A stretch of 64,000 bases of DNA from JACCSI01 sp963815285 (GTDB lineage: Bacteria; Acidobacteriota; Vicinamibacteria; Vicinamibacterales; UBA2999). The stretch lies in the NCBI GenBank assembly GCA_963815285.1, contig CAWFGB010000007.1, positions 124,001 to 188,000 of the forward strand. The letters run 5' to 3'. Positions 36,887 through 46,229 of this stretch are shown here, in pieces. Position numbers and translations under genes: made by a program. Every line of letters starts with the position of its first letter. Positions within the stretch are counted from its first letter, which is position 1. The notes under the pieces are model-generated. The model was given only the letters and a program-made list of their open reading frames with translations. It did no database searches and was not told the origin of the DNA.

Positions 36887-37231
36887 GTGCTGCGTATTGG
36901 AGCGCATAATGTCTGTTGCCGGCGGCGTCGCGCGCGCGGTCGATCGCGCCGTCCTGCACGGCTGCGAGGCGCTGCAGATCTTCGCGAAGAACGCGAATCG
37001 CTGGATGAGCCCACCGCTCGAGGCGGCGGAGATTCGTCGGTTCCGCAGCGGACTCGAGCGAGCCGGCATCACGCCCGCGGTCCCGCATGCGAGCTACCTG
37101 ATCAATCTCGCCACCGCTGATCCCGTGGTGCGCCAGATGTCGATAGCCGCGTTCATCGACGAGCTCGACCGAGCCCACGCACTCGGCCTTCTCGGCGTCG
37201 TCATTCACCCTGGCACCTGCACGTCAGGGAC
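36887..37231 (+). pseudogene. nfo: Endonuclease IV gene, truncated at repeat copy C and frameshifted
   Basis: GTG at 36887 starts VLRIGAH; an extra A near 36907 shifts frame; the rest reads MSVAGGVARAVDRAVLHGC, EALQIFAKNANRW, VPHASYLINLA, IDELDRAHALGL and VVIHPGTCTSG. This is the first 40% of AP endonuclease Nfo with its early metal histidines (GAH, HAS, IHPGT). Similarity ends abruptly at 37229-37231, where dispersed repeat C begins, so the catalytic remainder is gone. Confidence 0.85.
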
Positions 37232-37308
37232 GATAAGCGGTATGAGAGACCTTTCCGGCCGGTCGGGTCAAACATAAGGCGCGTTCTCAGACAGCCCACC
37301 GAGCCTCA
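37229..37308. repeat. Dispersed repeat, copy C (long, about 80 bp)
   Basis: GACGATAAGCGGTATGAGAG, ACCTTTCCGGCCGGTCGGGT, CAAACATAAGGCGCGTTCTC, AGACAGCCCACCGAGCCTCA. It interrupts the nfo reading frame at its left end. Confidence 0.92.
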
Positions 37309-37386
37309 AAAGCAGAGAAACATCGCTCCAAGGCTGCGCTTGTATCTGTGACGGTGTCGGACGATGAATTCTGGTTACAGCCGGAA

Positions 37387-37450
37387 GGTGATGGTGAATC
37401 AGCGGGGGTGAGGCAACGCGTTCAACACGATGTTGATGTTCCGCCGCTCC
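37387..37450. repeat. 64-bp duplicate of the 3' end of the kinase gene at 42729
   Basis: This block matches 42717-42780 at 63 of 64 positions by eye, including 12 bases beyond the stop. On the minus strand it encodes ERRNINIVLNALPHPR and stop. It is an orphan gene end, directly fused to the response-regulator remnant. Confidence 0.92.
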
Positions 37451-37451
37451 C

Positions 37452-37676
37452 GTGCCGCAACGCAAGGCGCTCCAGCGCCCGCCGGGCCACCGCCCGCACG
37501 TCCGCACGTCCGTTGAACGGCTTCGTCAGGTAATCATAGGCGCCGAGCTTCATCGCCTCCACCGCGGTCCGCACCGTGCGCACCGCGGTCAGGAGCACCA
37601 CCTCCATCGCGGGGTCGAGCCGCTTCATCCGCTCCAGCACCGCGATCCCTTCCATCCGGCAGCCGGACGTCCAGCC
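37452..37676 (-). pseudogene. Response-regulator receiver domain remnant
   Basis: The minus strand encodes LDVRLPD (phosphoacceptor Asp), an indel, then MEGIAVLERMKRLDPAMEVV, LLTA (conserved Thr), and LGAYDYLTKPF (conserved Lys). It is the second half of a CheY-like domain; the N-terminal part and any output domain are missing. Both borders are abrupt junctions. Confidence 0.8.
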
Positions 37677-37682
37677 ACACGC

Positions 37683-37858
37683 GACGAGCCAAGCAGCGCG
37701 TAGATCACCATCGGCACGAAGGCGGTGTACAGCCCCACCGCTATCGGCAGGCCGGCGACTGTGGCATAGGCCATGGCCTTGGGCAGAACCACCGCAGCCG
37801 CCACGAGGCCGGCGATCACGTCGAAGCGGAGGGTCGTGGAGCCTGACTCGTTGGTCAT
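37683..37858 (-). pseudogene. SulP-family anion transporter, N-terminal remnant
   Basis: From ATG at 37858: MTNESGSTTLRFDVIAGLVA, AAVVLPKAMAYATVAGLP, IAVGLYTAFVPMVIYALLGSSR. These are the first two helices of a sulfate permease family protein. After about 58 codons it joins the response-regulator remnant. Confidence 0.85.
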
Positions 37859-38490
37859 CGAATCTGCTTCCCTTTCAGGGTCGTGTGCCGGCTCCGTGGC
37901 GCGTGTCCGGTCGGTTCCTTGGCGCAAGCAAACGCCCAACGGCGCGCCAACTGTATGTCGGCGCCGGGCGCGAAGGTCATTCTCTCAGGCCAGCGCCGTC
38001 TTGACGAGGACGAGCAGGCGCGACCAGGAGCGCTCGGACTGCCTCTCGGTGTCGACCGCGGAAGCGACTGCAAACAGAAAATGCGCCTTCATCGTCGGGA
38101 TGAGCAGGTGTGGGCCCTCAGGCGCTTTGGTCACCAATCCGTCACCGTGGAACGAGGCGCCGGCGCCGATGCGACCGGGAACCGCGGCGTTCGTCGGCAC
38201 CGCCGGCACGCGGTTCGACGTCAATCTGAGGCTGGCTGACGGCACCCGGTGCTCGAGGCTCCACATGGTAATTGTCGTCAAAGAGGAGATTCCCCCCCGA
38301 CTCGAAATGCTCGCCGGCGACAGGTGAAGCCCTGGCGCCCGCTGGAGCGCGCGGTCAGCGCCGGCCCGGCAAAGCGCCGAGGCACGCCCCGCACTGCCCT
38401 CGGGAATGATTTAAGCCAGATTTAAGCGCCCCGCGATGGAACCTCCGCGCCGTGGTGCGCGATAGTGACCGGCGACAACTGGAGGTAGAG
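37859..38490. other. Stretch without a recognisable gene
   Basis: Several overlapping open frames exist on both strands, but none shows a family pattern or leader. A plus-strand piece near 38200-38320 (FDVNLRLADG, MVIVVKEE) might be another remnant. Confidence 0.4.
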
Positions 38491-39031
38491 ATGAAGAATC
38501 GACACACTCTCGCTGTGGCACTCATCACCACCATGACCGTGATGATCGGTCCAACGTTATCCGCCCAGAATCCACCCCAGATAGCGGATTGTCGGGACTT
38601 TGAACGATCTGGTGTGGGTCGAGGAGGGCGCCGGGGCCGGGGCCTGGCAGGTGAGTGGCACATGGAGCGCCCGGCTCCTCGGCAACAGCGGCAAAGTCGA
38701 ATTCGTCGCGGCGATTCTCGGCGTCCGTTCCGATCTCTGGGTGCAGCAGGAGGGGGTGGACGCGGCGACGACGTTGAGAAGCCCCCATACCCATCATGTC
38801 GGGTTGCTCGATGGCACGGTCACCACCATCCCCGGCGGCATACGCCTGACCGGCAACGCCATCCTCACGACCAACGGCAACACCGCGCCGTTCTCAGGCT
38901 CGCCCATCGTCGTCGAGATCACCGGCGGGAACACCGTGCAGTACTCGAACATGAGGCTGATGTTCCTCGGCGCGAGCACTGAACATTTCGGCTCCCACCC
39001 GTACGACGGCGTCGTGACGATCGAGCGCTGA
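38491..39031 (+). pseudogene. Secreted protein of unknown function, one frameshift
   Basis: The ATG at 38491, with a GGAGG leader, begins a clear signal peptide (MKNRHTLAVALITTMTVMIG, then PTLSA). After about 34 codons the frame shifts near 38595 and continues as TLNDLVWVEEGAG and a beta-rich domain to 39031 (WVQQEGVDAATTLRSPHTHH, GGIRLTGNAILTTNGN). The combined product would be about 180 residues. No family recognised; a sequencing indel is possible. Confidence 0.65.
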
Positions 39032-39078
39032 GCACGCGCCTGACGTCCGATGGAAATCTCATCGGCTCGGACCGCGTT

Positions 39079-39756
39079 TCAGTCTCTGACCGACGCGGTC
39101 CGGGTTTCGTCGGTCGCCCGCGCGAGCGTAAAGCGCCACGTCAGCGAGCCAATCCGCACCGAATCGCCATCGGCCAGCGTGATGGACGTCGAGACCCGCT
39201 GTTCTCCGACGAAGGTGCCGTTCTTGCTGGCCAGGTCTTCGATTGATGCGGCTCCGGATGCTTCGTCGATCGTGATCCGCGCGTGTCGCCGCGAGACGGT
39301 GGATGAGGGGATTTCCAGAACGTCTGGTCCGCGCCGGCCCAGCACGTTCGGCCCTGCGTGGAGGTCGATACGCCCCGAGTCGCCGACGAGCCACGCACGC
39401 ACGGGTGCCGCCGGGCGTTGCTGCACGACCTCGACGGCTGCGATGAACCGGTAGCCGCGACGGCCCACCGTCTCGACAAATCGTGGTGTCGTCGCGGAGT
39501 CCTCGAGCGCGGTGCGGAGCCGACTGACGGCGTTGTTCAGCCCATTGTCGAAATCGACGAACGCCCGGGGCCAGAGTCGTTGACACAACTCCTGTCGGGT
39601 GACGAGTGTCCCGGCGCGCGCGATCAGCATGTCGAGGAGGACGAGCGGCTGATCCTGGATCAGGATGCGGTGGCCCAGCCGCCGGAGGTCGCCACTCCCA
39701 CGATCGAACTCGAACTCGCCAAAGCGCACGATTGCATGCCCTGTCTCAGTGTTCAT
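39079..39756 (-). CDS. Winged-helix regulator with a C-terminal FHA domain
   Basis: From ATG 39756 (225 residues). Residues 1-105 are an OmpR/CadC-type winged helix (FGEFEFDRGSGDLRRLG, LLDMLIARAGTLVTRQELCQ, NNAVSRLRTAL, VETVGRRGYRFI). Residues about 120-215 are an FHA domain (LGRRGPDVLEIPSSTVSRRH, ARITI, LASKNGTFVGEQRV) that binds phosphothreonine. It has no membrane segment. The kinase gene is divergent 315 bases away, which suggests a kinase-to-FHA-regulator circuit controlling the intergenic region. The open frame extends 24 codons upstream without a leader. Confidence 0.9.
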   Translation of the reverse strand: MNTETGHAIVRFGEFEFDRGSGDLRRLGHRILIQDQPLVLLDMLIARAGTLVTRQELCQRLWPRAFVDFDNGLNNAVSRLRTALEDSATTPRFVETVGRRGYRFIAAVEVVQQRPAAPVRAWLVGDSGRIDLHAGPNVLGRRGPDVLEIPSSTVSRRHARITIDEASGAASIEDLASKNGTFVGEQRVSTSITLADGDSVRIGSLTWRFTLARATDETRTASVRD

Positions 39757-39880
39757 GACCGCGGTGCCCGTTGCGCGCTCAGGGCGCCGAGCACAGACTA
39801 GCGAGGCTGCGCCCAGACCAGCGAGCATGTTGGAGCTGCTCGCCTCGCTTCGCTAGCCTCATATCACTTTTGCCCGGCCT

Positions 39881-39987
39881 CCCCCACCCCACGACGCACA
39901 CTCCGCTGGGTGGGGGCCCCGGTCCGGCCAGGCAGTCGCCTTGACCGAAAAACTTGACTCATTCGTCAACATTGTGAGCGGTCAAGG
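39881..39987. promoter_or_regulatory. Inverted repeats in the regulator/kinase divergent gap
   Basis: Three dyads: CCCCCACCC (39881-39889) with GGGTGGGGG (39908-39916); CCTTGACCG (39939-39947) with CGGTCAAGG (39979-39987); and, nested between the latter, TTGAC (39954) with GTCAA (39965). The last two together make a CCTTGAC-N-GTCAAGG type operator layout. The gap (39757-40071) holds no gene, so these are candidate sites for the FHA regulator or for promoter control. Confidence 0.55.
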
Positions 39988-40071
39988 CTCCGATTACCAC
40001 CCTGAACAGGCACGGGCGCCGGGCGGTCGCCGCCGATGGCATCGACGCTCCCGCGCTACACTATCGGGGGG

Positions 40072-42571
40072 ATGGCTACGCCTCGGCGGATCTCACCGGG
40101 CACGCGCCTTGGCCATTACGACGTCGAGCGACTGATTGGGGAAGGTGGCATGGGCACCGTCTATGCGGCCCGCGACACCCGGCTCCAGCGCACGGTCGCG
40201 ATCAAGGTCTTGCACGACGGCTGGGACGAGGCGCAGTCGCGTTTCATGCGCGAGGCGCACGCGGCGGCGGCCCTGCAGCACCCACACATTTGCGCGCTGC
40301 ACGACATTGGATCGCAGGACGGGATCGAGTATCTGGTGCTCGAGTATCTCGACGGCGAGCGCTTGAGAGTTCCGCTGCCGCTGCACCGCGTGATCGAGTA
40401 TGGCGCACAACTCGCCGACGCACTCGACGCCGCCCACAGCAAGCACATCATCCACCGCGATCTCAAACCGTCGAACGTGCTCCTCACAAAATCAGGCGTG
40501 AAGGTGCTCGACTTCGGGATGGCGCGCATCAATGGCGATGACACGCTGACCCATCCCGGTGCACGCGTCGGCACGCCCGCGTACATGGCACCCGAGCAGC
40601 TCGCGGGGCTCCCCACCGACGCACGCACCGACATCTACGTGCTTGGCCGTCTGCTGATCGAGATGGCGACGGGACGTAATGATCCGGCAGGGACGAGCGG
40701 CCATCGCCCGCTGGACGCCGTCATTCTGGGATGCCTCGCCGACAATCCTGACGATCGCTGGCAGTCGGCGCGGGACGTCCGTCGCATGCTGCGATCGATC
40801 GACTTGTCGCCGCCTGCACTGGGGCCGGTGGCCGCGCGTCTTCGCTGGTGGCGTACGGCCGCGATGGCGTTGCTGGCCGTCGCCGCCGCACTGGCGGTGT
40901 CCCGTTCCTCGACGGCGCCCGAGGAGGTGCCGGCGTTTCATCTGCGGGTCGCACCGCCACCTGACTCGGCATTTCTCGTCGCACGCAATCGCGAAGGCGG
41001 GGTGGCGCTGTCACCGGACGGCACCCAGCTTACGTTCGTGGCTCGGACCGGCGCACGCGTCCAACTGTGGCTGCAGCGGCTCGATTCGGGCGAGGCGCGT
41101 CCGTTGGGCGGCACCGACAATGCGTTTTACCCCTTCTGGTCGCCGGACTCGCGGCAGATCGCCTTTTTCACCCCCGATAGCCTGAAGACCGTGAGCATCG
41201 ACGGCGGCCCGGTGAGGACCGTGAGCGTGTCTGAACCCCGTGCCACAGGGGGTGCCTGGCTCGCCAACGACGTGCTGCTGGTCACGGGCGTAGGTCCTGG
41301 CATCCGTCGGATCTCGGCGCGCGGTGGCGAGTCGCACTTTGTGGTCGATGGCGCGTGGCCGCAGGCGGTGCCGGGCACACGCACCTTCCTGTTCTCCTCG
41401 GAGAGTGCCATCCTGGCGGTGTCGTTAGACGCCCCCGACGTGGTCCGGCAGCTCGTGGAGACGGACATTCCGCACGCGGCGTATTCACGTGGGCACCTGC
41501 TGTTTGTCCGCCATCGCACGCTGCTGGCGCAGCCATTCGACAGCGCGAGCCTCACGCTGTCGGGCGAGCCGTTTGTCGTGGCCACCGGCCTCCTTGTGAA
41601 CCGGGCTGGCACGCCGGCCACCCACATCAGTTTCTCGGCCTCGCCGGGCGGACAGCTCGTCTACGCAGCCGGCGATGCGCTCAGCTACTTGCGCTGGCGC
41701 GACAGGAACGGGACACCGCTGGGGAGCGAAGGAGGGATCGGCGACTATCAGACGGCGCGTCTTTCCCCAGACGGCACTCGCGTCGCCTTTGCACGCGTCG
41801 ACGGCGGCAACATGGACATCTGGATTGGCGAGCTCGGTCGACCGGCCGCGCGCGTGACGTTCGAACCCACCGTCGAGCAGTTTCCGATCTGGTCCCCCGA
41901 CGGACGCTCGCTCACGTTCGCGGCAGGCCTCGGCAACGCGTTCGACTTGTTTCGAAAGCCGGCCGACGGGTCGGGCGCCGTCGAACAGCTGACCCATGAC
42001 AAAGGACCGCAGCACCCGATGGATTGGTCGGACGATGGCCGGTATCTCGCCTTCACCCGGAACCAGAGTGGCACTGGGACCGACCTGAAGATCCTCGCTC
42101 TCGATGACAACGGACGACAGCCGTACCGATTTTCTCCAGACCGCCGTCAGCGAGGCGCACACGCAGTTTGCGCCCGGGACGCCGCCGCGCTGGGTCGCGT
42201 ACTCCGCGGACGACAGCGGCCGCCGCGAGATTTACGTGAGGGCGTTCGGGCCCGGACAACCCGCGTCGGGCGCGATGTGGCAGGTCTCAACGGACGGTGG
42301 GACAACGCCGCGCTGGCGAGGCGACGGGCGCGAGCTGTTCTACTGGGGGCTCGATGGGCGCATGATGTCGGTCGCCGTGAACGGTAGTGGTGCGGCGTTC
42401 CGCAGTGCCCCGCCGATCGCGCTGTTCGAAGTGCATCGTCCGACACTGCGCACCAACGCCATCGAGTTCGACGTGACACGCGACGGGCAACGGTTCCTGA
42501 TCATCGAGCCCTCTGAGCAGGCGCCCTTTCAGACCTTGTCGCTCGTGACCAATTGGCTGCCGCGGAATTGA
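40072..42571 (+). pseudogene. Ser/Thr kinase with C-terminal TolB-type propeller, one frameshift
   Basis: Kinase domain (about residues 10-260): LIGEGGMGTVYAARD, VAIKVL, IIHRDLKPSNVLL, VLDFGMAR, GTPAYMAPEQLAG, all catalytic residues present. One transmembrane helix (AAMALLAVAAALAV) then leads to an extracytoplasmic six-bladed propeller with SPDG/SPDS blades. The frame breaks near 42125: LDDNGRQPYRF in the first frame passes to FLQTAVSEAHTQFAPG in the next, which runs to 42571. Whether the indel is real or a sequencing error is unclear; only the last two blades are affected. An alternative start is ATG at 40036. Confidence 0.85.
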
Positions 42572-42607
42572 CGTCTCGAAGCGCCAAGCGCCGGCGAGGG
42601 AACGAGG

Positions 42608-42655
42608 TTCACGGGTTCACGGGTTCACAGGTTCAAGGTTCACAGGTTCAGCGCG
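42608..42655. repeat. GGTTCACA word array
   Basis: GTTCACGGGTTCACGGGTTC-type words repeat six times between two convergent kinase genes. Close to the 15780 array in content. Confidence 0.85.
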
Positions 42656-42728
42656 ATCAGGTGCCGCCGGCGACGTCGGTTCCGAACCGGACCGCGGCGG
42701 CCGCCGTGTCGCTGCAGGTGATGGTGAA

Positions 42729-45483
42729 TCAGCGGGGGTGAGGCAACCCGTTCAACACGATGTTGATGTTCCGCCGCTCCACCTGCGCGCCCACGGTCCG
42801 TGTCATCAGGAACTTCGAGCCGTCGCGCGCGACATCATAGAGGCGGAAGTCAGTGGTCTGGAAGCGCGAGGCGGGCATGGTGAACAACCGCCGCGGCACG
42901 CCGGCTGAGAACGCCCGCGCGGAGGGTTCGACCGCCACGGCCATCATCTGACCGTCGGACACGAAATACAGCTCACGGCCGTTCGCTGACCAGTGCGGGG
43001 CGTAGCCGCCGCCGCGCGACACCTGCCAGCGCCCTCCCGCGGGCGGATACGCCTGTACGAACACCTCCTGGGCGCCCACTTCCGACGAGGCGTATGCCAG
43101 CCAGCGACCGTCTGGCGACACGGTCCCTCCCCAGTGCGAAAGGGGCCCGCCGATGACCGTGGTGGTTTTGCCGTCTCCGTTCAGTGGCAGCGACAGCACA
43201 TCGGAATTCGCCGTTCCATATGTGGCTAGCAGCAGGGCGCCGCCATCCGGCGTAAAGCCGGTCGGCACCACTGGGAAGCCAGGGGCCAGCAACGGTCGTT
43301 CGGGTGCAGCCCCGTCAACCGCTTTGATCACGACGCGGCTGGGTTGCGGGTTCTCTGAAAAGTAAATGATGTGGCGCTGATCGGGAGTCCAGGTACCGAG
43401 ACCGCTGGCCTGGTTGAAGGTCAGTCGCGTTGATGCTCCGCTCCCAAGCTCGATCACCCAGAGGTCCCCTTGTCCTGATGCCGGGGCGGGACCGGACCCG
43501 ACGAGCACACGACGCCCGTCGGCGGACAGCCGCGGCATGAAGATCGAGCCGAGATCGGTCGCCACCGGTGCAGTGGCGCCCGTGCGATCGATCCACACGA
43601 GTTCGTCAGGCGAGGCGGAACCAACTTCGGACAGATAGGCAATCGTCCCGGTATCGGCGACGGCCACGTGCGCGCCGCCGCTGGTCGATTCCATGGCAAT
43701 GCCTTCGAGGACGCGCACGGGCTGGCCAATGGTGGTGCCCGCCTTGACGTCCATCTGCACCGACAGGAGCGCTCCACCCCGCGCCAGAAGCAGGCGATCG
43801 GGAGGCATGAAGCGAGCGCTGCTCGCGCCGGTGAACAACGTACGGCGTTCACCGCTGGTCATCGAGACGAGGCCAATCTCGGCATCGTCATACACGTTCG
43901 GACGGTTGACCATACCGATAGTGAACAGCAACCATTCGCCGCCGGGCAGCGCCGCCGGCCACCGATGCGTGCGCTCGTTGCGGGCTGTATCGATGGCGGT
44001 GACGGCGCGCGGCACGCCTCCGGCGGCGGCCACCCGCATCAGGGGGCCGACGAAGCTCGGCAGCAAACACCACGCTGTCGTCGTCGAGCCAGACGCCGGA
44101 CCGGTCGTCGGGTGCATCCGCGAGGACAGTGGGCGAGCCCCCTTCCACCGCGACCTTTCGCAGCTTTCCGGCACTGAAGAAGCCCACCCAACGGCCATCC
44201 GGGGAGAAGAACGGGTTTTGCGCTCCCTCCGAGCCGGGCAGTGCCAGGGTGTCACGACGATCCAGTCGCCTGATATACAGGCGAACCACGCCCGCGTCAC
44301 GTGCGCAGTACACCACGCTCTGGCCGTCTCGCGAGATGGCGAGGCTGAGATTCTCAATGCTCCCGGCCTCGACCACGCCGCCTGGAATCGACACGGTCAA
44401 ATGCAACGGTGTCGTCACCACTGCGCTGCGCCACGGCGTCCACCAGACGGCGAACAGTGCCAGGGCCAACATCGCGGTGACCGCCCATGGCAGCACTCGC
44501 CACAACCCTGACAACCGTGGCGGCGCGGGCGTGGCTGTGACGGCGGTGCCCACCGCTGCAGCCGAGGGCGCCGTTTCGAGAGCGACCCGCGCTTCGCCGA
44601 TGTCGCGCAACCGTGTTCTGGCATCACGTTCGATGCACCGCCGCAGCAGCGCCCGGACGTGTGGGGGCGTGGCGGCCGGCAGCGCGGCCCAGTCGGGATC
44701 GCGGGTCACGACGAGCCCGATCGTCTCGGCCGCGGAGTCGCCCACGAAGGGCGCGTGGCCCGTCAGCATCTCGTAGAGGACAACGCCGAACGCCCAGATG
44801 TCTGCCCGCCGATCGACTTCCTTCCCCTTGGCCTGCTCTGGAGACATGTAGGCGGCGGTGCCGAGGATGGCGCCGCGCATGGTCATCGCCGGTGAGGTGA
44901 ACGTAGGGGAATCCTGCAGGGGCGAACCGTGGCTGACGGAAGACTCGAACGCAGACGGGTCCATTGCCTTGGCGAGCCCGAAGTCCAGCACCTTCACAGT
45001 GCCGTCAGGGCGGACTTTGACGTTTGCCGGTTTCAGATCGCGATGGATGATGCCCTGTTCATGCGCGGCCTCGAGCGCGTCGGCGATCTGTTTCGCGATC
45101 GACAGGGCTTCATCGAGTGGAATGGCGCCGCGCGCGAGTCGCGCCGCCAGGTCTTCACCGTCGACCAGCTCCATCACCAGCGCGTAACTGGGCGCGGAGG
45201 CTCCCGACTGATCGCCTGAGAGGTTTGGCGCCACGAGCCTGCTGGTCTCAACACCATACAGTTGGGCAATGTGCGGGTGATTCAGTGCGGCCAGTGTCCG
45301 CGCTTCGCGCTCGAATCGGACGACGCGTTCCGGATCGTTCGACAGCGCCGCAGGCAGGATCTTCAACGCGACGACACGACCGAGTGTGGTGTCGCGGGCG
45401 CGATACACCTCGCCCATCCCACCGGCACCGAGTAAGCCGATGATTTCGTAGGGACCGAGGCGAGCACCGTCGGGGAGGGTCAT
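42729..45483 (-). pseudogene. Ser/Thr kinase with C-terminal TolB-type propeller, one frameshift
   Basis: From ATG 45483: kinase domain with LLGAGGMGEVYRARD, VVALKIL, IIHRDLKPANVKV, VLDFGLAKAM, GTAAYMSPEQAKG; transmembrane helix (VLPWAVTAMLALALFAVWW); then the propeller. A lost or gained base near 44060 moves from VVFAA to SFVGPLMRVAAAGG, which continues to ERRNINIVLNGLPHPR and stop. All other blades are well kept, so a fresh mutation or sequencing error is likely. Convergent with the first kinase. Its last 52 bases plus 12 more are duplicated at 37387. Confidence 0.86.
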
Positions 45484-45591
45484 GGTGTGCGAGCAGCCGG
45501 GTGATTGTAACTCTGCTGCGAGTTGAGGGTGCATCGGAGCGCCGCCACCATGACGAGAGCGCGTTTCACGCCGTGATCCGATGCCTGCTCA

Positions 45592-45653
45592 AACGATGGG
45601 CGGTATTAGAGACCTTCCCGGCCGGTCGGGTCAACATAAGGCCCGTTCTCAGA
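45592..45653. repeat. Dispersed repeat, copy D (about 62 bp)
   Basis: AACGATGGGCGGTATTAGAG, ACCTTCCCGGCCGGTCGGGT, CAACATAAGGCCCGTTCTCA. The dioxygenase remnant begins directly at its right end. Confidence 0.92.
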
Positions 45654-45654
45654 G

Positions 45655-46098
45655 ATGACCGTCGTCAACACCAACAGCGCGTGCGCGCCGATCAGTGGGG
45701 CGGTGGTGGACATCTGGCAGTGCGACGCGGACAGCAACTACTCGCAATACGGCAGCGAGCGAAACCTGACCTACCTGCGCGGTCTGCAGACCACCGACGC
45801 GAGCGGAAAGGTGACGTTCATCACCATCTACCCGGGCTGGTACCAGGTCGCGCGACGCACATTCACGTCGAGGTGACAATCAACGGGCGGTCCGTCAAGG
45901 TGACGCAGATTGCGTTTCCCGAGGACGTCACTGCACAGGTCTATCGCACAGGCGTCTACGCGTCGAGCGGGCAGAATCCCACGAACCAATACGACGGACA
46001 ACATCTTCCGAAAAGGCTCCGCGGACGAGCTGATCACCCTGACGGGCGGCGACGTGAACAGCGGGTTCACGGCACCTTCCAGGGTCGCATCGCGCTTA
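45655..46098 (+). pseudogene. Intradiol dioxygenase, 5'-truncated at repeat D and frameshifted
   Basis: MTVVNTNSACAPISGAVVDI and YPGWYQ match residues from about 97 onward of the intact enzyme at 18710-19441. A lost base near 45850 then shifts to RATHIHVEVTINGRSVKV, and further indels near 45985 and 46075 separate TDNIFRKGSADELITLTGG from GTFQGRIAL. The leader, linker and first domain strands are missing and the left border coincides with the end of repeat D. Confidence 0.9.
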
Positions 46099-46229
46099 GG
46101 GCTCGCGCCTTCGGCGCGATTCAGGGCTCGTGGCGCTTACCGCGAGCCGGCTGCGCGGTACGCACACTGTGACGCCGCGATGCTTCAGCTACGATGGCCG
46201 TACCTCGCACTTGGCCGCATGGATCACAG

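Noticed and set aside
39881..39916. GC-rich hairpin as a transcription terminator
   Set aside because: It lies between two divergent gene starts and has no T-run.
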